Of a stretch of 35,370 nt of DNA, positions 32,077-35,370 are shown one piece after another. Under the pieces are notes generated by a model. It searched no databases, was not told the origin of the DNA, and worked only from the letters and a program-made list of their open reading frames with translations. Where the stretch lies: positions 1 to 35,370 of the forward strand of contig NZ_JAKDLO010000021.1 of the NCBI RefSeq assembly GCF_030452765.1, given 5' to 3'. Each line of letters starts with the position of its first letter. Position 1 is the stretch's first letter. Made by a program: the position numbers and the translations under genes. Origin of the DNA: Intrasporangium sp. Lineage in GTDB: Bacteria > Actinomycetota > Actinomycetes > Actinomycetales > Dermatophilaceae.

Positions 32077-33201
32077 GCACCGTTTGACCCAGTGGCCGCC
32101 GCCCAGCCGGTACCCGGCCTGTCGGTACGTCCGGGCGCGCACCGCCGAGGCGCGGGGAGAGTCCACGACAAGCTGACGTATGCCGCTCACCGCGGTCTGC
32201 TGGGCAACATCCAGCAGGCGCCGGGCGAGGTCGTCGCCGTCCAGATCAGGCACGAGCGCCGGGGCCGCCAGCCACAGGGTGTCCCCTCGGGCCTCGACCC
32301 GGATCGCGCCGAGGAGCCGTCCGGCCCGGCGCGCGAGCCACGTGGTGCTGCTCGAGAGGCCTTCCCGGAGGGACTCCATCGTCGTGGGGGTACCTGCCGC
32401 ATACAGCAGCGTGAGCAGCTCGGGCAGGTCGCCGGCTGTTGCGACCCGGACATCGACGTCGGCGCCGGCCGACGAGGCGTGGAGCAGGTCGGGCCGCCGG
32501 TCCGCGGTCCGGGCAAGCCGCTGGCGGTGCCGCCAGTCGGCGATGGCGGCGTGGTCGCCCGAGAGCAGGACCTCGGGCACCACCCGGCCCCGCCAGTGCC
32601 GTGGCTTGGTGTAGAGGGGATACTCGAGCAGCCCGTCCTGGTGGGACTCCTCGACGAGCGAGGCCGCATTGCCGATCACGCCGGGGACGAGTCGGGCGAG
32701 CGCCTCGACGATCGCGAGCACGGCGACCTCGCCGCCGTTGACGACGTAGTCGCCCAGGCTCACGACCGTGACCTCGAGACCGAGATCCTCCTGCGCGAAC
32801 TCGTAGACTCGTTCGTCGATCCCCTCGTAGCGCCCGCAGGCGAAGGCGAGCCACGGCTCGGCGGCGAGCTCACGAGCCATCGCCTGCGTGAACGGGACCC
32901 CGCCGGGCCCTGGGACGAGCAGGCGCGGCCGAGCCGAGGCGGCCGAGCCACGTTGCCCGACAACGTGTTCCAGGGCCCGCGCCCACGGCTCGGGCTGCAT
33001 CACCATCCCGGCGCCGCCACCGTAGGGCGTGTCGTCGACGGTCCGGTGCCGGTCGTGGGTGAAGTCGCGCAGGTCGTGAACGCGCACGTCGATCAACCCG
33101 TCCGAGCGGGCCTTGCCGATCAGCGAGAGGTCGAGGGGCGCGAGGTACGCGGGAAAGATCGACACGACATCGATCTGCAGGACCGCAGGCATGGCGGGCA
33201 T
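32062..33201 (-). CDS. trmD: TrmD tRNA (m1G37) methyltransferase fused to GNAT-like domain
   Basis: SPOUT-class enzyme that methylates G37 of tRNAs to prevent frameshifting. From ATG 33201 it has 379 residues (ATG 33192 is equally possible). Residues 6-240 are Trm[27 protein letters not shown], the knot motifs [10 protein letters not shown] (123-132) and [11 protein letters not shown] (148-158), and [16 protein letters not shown]. Residues about 250-379 are extra and look like a GNAT acetyltransferase: [30 protein letters not shown], a weak acetyl-CoA loop [12 protein letters not shown], and [15 protein letters not shown]. Standard TrmD ends near residue 240-250. The fusion is in one frame without a stop. 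rimM and rpsP, usual partners, are not next to it. Confidence 0.93.
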   Translation of the reverse strand: MPAMPAVLQIDVVSIFPAYLAPLDLSLIGKARSDGLIDVRVHDLRDFTHDRHRTVDDTPYGGGAGMVMQPEPWARALEHVVGQRGSAASARPRLLVPGPGGVPFTQAMARELAAEPWLAFACGRYEGIDERVYEFAQEDLGLEVTVVSLGDYVVNGGEVAVLAIVEALARLVPGVIGNAASLVEESHQDGLLEYPLYTKPRHWRGRVVPEVLLSGDHAAIADWRHRQRLARTADRRPDLLHASSAGADVDVRVATAGDLPELLTLLYAAGTPTTMESLREGLSSSTTWLARRAGRLLGAIRVEARGDTLWLAAPALVPDLDGDDLARRLLDVAQQTAVSGIRQLVVDSPRASAVRARTYRQAGYRLGGGHWVKRCSRHE

Positions 33202-33295
33202 TGTGTCACTGGGTGCGGGCCCGGGGAGAGGCGAACCCATGCAGATCCCAGCCTGACAGGCGCCACGCGTGGGCCGGCAGGCCTGTGCGCAGCCG

Positions 33296-34207
33296 TCACC
33301 CGAACGACGCTTGCAGCTCCTCGGACCCGAGCAGACGCACCAACGCCTGCAACCGGGCCGTGGGACGAGTCCCGTGCGGGGTCGCGAGCACGACGTCGTT
33401 GTGAGCGATCGAGTCGGTGACGCGGACGTAGGCAACCCTGCCACCGTCGAACGTCTCCGCGCTGGCCGGCTTGCCACTGAACACCGAGTAGCCGAGGTTG
33501 CGAGCCACCATCGATCGCACCGTCTCCGGGTTGGAGAAGGTCCACCCGTGCCGCGGCCGCACGTGCGCCTCCTCCACGAGGAGCTCGATCACGCCATGGG
33601 AACCCTCCGGGTTGACCTGGATCAGGGGTTCGTCGGCGAGCTCGCGCAGGGACACCCCGTCGCGGCGGGCGAGGGGATGATCAGCGGCGAGTACGGCGTA
33701 GGGGACGATCGTGCGGAGCGTCCGCGCGTCGAGGTCGCGCTCGAGCTGACGACGATAGACCAGACATGCGTCGATCTCGCCACGCAGGAGCATGGCCTGC
33801 ACGTCGGCGGCCAGCCCGTCGAACAGGTCCAGGTCGACGAGCGGGTGCTGCTGCCTGAAGGCCTGCGCGAGCGCGGGCAGCACTCGCGGCGAGAGCGCGT
33901 GCGTGCACCCGACCCGCAGCGGTCCGGCGACCTCGTCGAGCTCGGTCTCAGCGAGCACCTCGAGCTCTGTCACGTCATCGAGGATTCTGCGAGCGATGGC
34001 GAGGACCAGCTCGCCGCTGCGCGTGAGCGTGACGCCCTTGGCTGTGCGGCGTACGAGCAGCTGCAGTCGCAGACCCCGCTCCAGCTCGCTCAGCCCTGTC
34101 GAGACCGCAGCCTGAGATGCGGAGCAACGTCTGGCCGCGGCGGTGACCGTCCCAGTCTCGGCAGCTGCCAGGAAGTACTCGAGCTGACGAAGCGTCACAC
34201 CGATCAT
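33296..34207 (-). CDS. LysR-family transcriptional regulator
   Basis: 303 residues. An N-terminal winged helix-turn-helix (residues 3-65: [49 protein letters not shown]) is followed by a periplasmic-binding-protein-like effector domain (about 92-300). It is divergent from the metallo-beta-lactamase-fold gene with a 114-base gap holding a T-N11-A dyad, so that gene is the probable target and its substrate or a related small molecule the probable effector. A -10-like TAGGCT six bases before the ATG suggests a leaderless, autoregulated transcript. The ATG at 34207 gives the canonical N-terminus. Confidence 0.94.
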   Translation of the reverse strand: MIGVTLRQLEYFLAAAETGTVTAAARRCSASQAAVSTGLSELERGLRLQLLVRRTAKGVTLTRSGELVLAIARRILDDVTELEVLAETELDEVAGPLRVGCTHALSPRVLPALAQAFRQQHPLVDLDLFDGLAADVQAMLLRGEIDACLVYRRQLERDLDARTLRTIVPYAVLAADHPLARRDGVSLRELADEPLIQVNPEGSHGVIELLVEEAHVRPRHGWTFSNPETVRSMVARNLGYSVFSGKPASAETFDGGRVAYVRVTDSIAHNDVVLATPHGTRPTARLQALVRLLGSEELQASFG

Positions 34208-34213
34208 CGGTAC

Positions 34214-34316
34214 AGCCTATCCCTTGGATCAAATACTTCGGCTTTTCAGAAGAAGGAGATTCGGTCATGCTCGATGACAGCGCCACATCGAATCGACTTC
34301 AACCGAACAGGAAGGA
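34214..34316. promoter_or_regulatory. LysR operator and divergent promoter region
   Basis: CTTC-N9-GAAG at 34236-34252 contains a T-N11-A LysR box (T34238, A34250). The LysR -10 TAGGCT (minus strand) is at 34214-34219. The divergent gene has a strong ribosome binding site AGGAAGGA at 34309-34316, five bases before its ATG. Confidence 0.6.
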
Positions 34317-34321
34317 CCGAC

Positions 34322-35370
34322 ATGTCACAGGCACCACACGTCGTGACCCTCGGGACGGCCGGCGGACCCCGCTGGTGGACACCGATCACCGCGAGCTCCC
34401 GCTTCGGGATCGCGACCGCCGTCGTCGTCGGCGACCGCACCTACCTCGTCGACGCAGGCCTCGGTGCCGGACGGCAGCTGACCCGGGCCGGGCTGACGAT
34501 GGACAGCCTGGGTGGCATCTTCCTGACCCATCTGCACTCCGACCACACGACCGACCTGGCCAACCTGGCGTTGTTCGGTATGTTCGACATCTCCCCCGAC
34601 AAGGCGCCGGTCCCGATCATCGGCCCGGGTGACCGGGGCATGCTCCCACCCATCTCACCGCGAGCCGTCAGCGGCCCCAACCCGGTCGCCCCGCACCGGC
34701 CGACACCCGGCACCACGGACCTCTTCCGGCTACTGATGGAGGCCCACGCCACCGACCTCAACGATCGCGTCCTCGACGCCTTGCGGCCCTCACCATTCGA
34801 GCTCTTCGAGGCAGCCGACATCACGATCCCGGACGGGATCGGCTACCACCCGAACGAGAGCCCGACGCCGGCCATGGCGCCGTTCCGTGTGTTCGAGGAC
34901 GACCGGGTCCGCGTCGACGCGATCCTCGTCGAACACCCGCCGATCGCACCCGCTTTCGGGTTCCGGTTCACCACGGACGAGGGTTCGGTCGCGATCTCCG
35001 GCGACACCGCCAAGACGGAGAACATGGTGCGTCTGGCCGAGGACGTCGACCTGCTGCTGCACGAGGCGATCAGCTTCGAGTGGGTCGAGGACCTCTACGG
35101 AGCCCGGACGGACAAGGCCGCTCGAGCATCGCGCGACCACCACTACAAGTCACACACCAGCGTCGAGGGCGCCATCGCCATCGCGACCCAGGCAGGAGCC
35201 CGGCGCCTCGCGTTGCACCATCTCGTCCCCGGGCACCTCGACACCGCGTCATGGGAGCGGGCTCTCGCGGACAGCACCATCGACGCCGTCGTACCGGCAG
35301 ACCTCGACTGCCTCGAGCTTGCCCCTTCCGCACCGCGGCTCCCCGCCGACCGATACTCCCTGGATCACCC
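34322..35370 (+). CDS. metallo-beta-lactamase-fold hydrolase (partial, runs off window)
   Basis: 349 codons are visible, with no stop before the window end. ATG 34322 follows AGGAAGGA by five bases. The metal-binding motif is His70-Leu-His72-Ser-Asp74-His75 in THLHSDHT; SGDTAKTENM supplies the bridging Asp, and ALHHLVPGH the last histidine. This pattern, with an early YLVDAGLGAGRQL strand, is that of tRNase Z/arylsulfatase-like MBL proteins; an insert of about 100 residues (roughly 85-185) follows the HxHxDH motif. Such stand-alone genes next to LysR regulators are usually hydrolases of small esters or lactones; substrate unknown. No signal peptide seen. Confidence 0.88.
   Translation, partial: MSQAPHVVTLGTAGGPRWWTPITASSRFGIATAVVVGDRTYLVDAGLGAGRQLTRAGLTMDSLGGIFLTHLHSDHTTDLANLALFGMFDISPDKAPVPIIGPGDRGMLPPISPRAVSGPNPVAPHRPTPGTTDLFRLLMEAHATDLNDRVLDALRPSPFELFEAADITIPDGIGYHPNESPTPAMAPFRVFEDDRVRVDAILVEHPPIAPAFGFRFTTDEGSVAISGDTAKTENMVRLAEDVDLLLHEAISFEWVEDLYGARTDKAARASRDHHYKSHTSVEGAIAIATQAGARRLALHHLVPGHLDTASWERALADSTIDAVVPADLDCLELAPSAPRLPADRYSLDH

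Larger units (their letters stand above)
4095..32186. repeat. dispersed enriched 9-mer GTATGCCGC / GCGGCATAC
   Basis: Individual short sites, listed here together; the coordinates span first to last. Full 9-mer GTATGCCGC on plus: 4095, 7669, 10668, 16892, 32178. Its complement GCGGCATAC on plus: 4121, 7695, 9775, 13506, 31300. 8-mer-only copies: 4769 and 19370 (CGGCATAC) and 28430 (GTATGCCG). Most copies extend to CGTATGCCGC. Two pairs are inverted and form hairpins (4082-4142, 7668-7704). None occurs between 19378 and 28429. Counts were made by eye. Confidence 0.85.

Overview
High-GC actinobacterial chromosome segment. GTG/TTG starts are frequent, and the gene order (rpsB-tsf, pyrH-frr-cdsA, xerC, dprA-comM-yraN, DUF2469-rnhB-lepB-rplS, trmD) matches the core block known from Mycobacterium tuberculosis and other Actinomycetota. 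Protein style and the doubled signal peptidase suggest a Micrococcales member, perhaps Intrasporangiaceae; that family placement is inference. I see no tRNA, rRNA, CRISPR array, intact insertion sequence or integrase gene other than the housekeeping XerC type.

Layout. 0.1-2.5 kb: cdsA, frr and pyrH on the minus strand. 2.5-7.5 kb: an interposed block with a leaderless FGGY sugar kinase (+) facing an operon of OmpR-type response regulator, histidine kinase and polytopic membrane protein (-). 7.7-9.7 kb: tsf and rpsB, the latter with a long Ala/Glu/Pro tail. 10.0-14.9 kb: a DUF6541-like membrane protein (+), then xerC, an aminotransferase and a degenerate M23 protein (-). 14.9-16.2 kb: a scar holding a rearranged inverted copy of the dprA 3' end and a frameshifted DUF4143 pseudogene. 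16.2-19.3 kb: yraN, comM and dprA, translationally coupled.

19.3-27.9 kb is an accessory island between two normally neighbouring core genes (yraN and the DUF2469 gene). It carries a GT2 glycosyltransferase, a CHAT-protease/beta-propeller membrane protein, a YtcJ-like amidohydrolase and a RES-Xre toxin-antitoxin pair. 27.9-31.1 kb: DUF2469 gene, rnhB, two lepB genes and rplS (-). 31.3-35.4 kb: an orphan FetB/YbbM-type permease (+), trmD fused to a GNAT-like domain (-), a LysR regulator (-) and a divergent metallo-beta-lactamase-fold gene (+) running off the window end.

The most unusual signal is a 9-10 base word, (C)GTATGCCGC / GCGGCATAC(G). By hand count it occurs ten times as the 9-mer, where about 0.4 would be expected at roughly 70% GC. 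It lies in both orientations, in coding and intergenic DNA, twice as inverted pairs forming terminator-like hairpins, and is absent from the 9-kb accessory island. That is how DNA uptake sequences are distributed in Neisseria and Pasteurellaceae, and this window carries the competence-associated genes dprA and comM. A second notable item is the CHAT-Tat-like anchor-propeller protein, which looks like an envelope sensor wired to a cytoplasmic protease.
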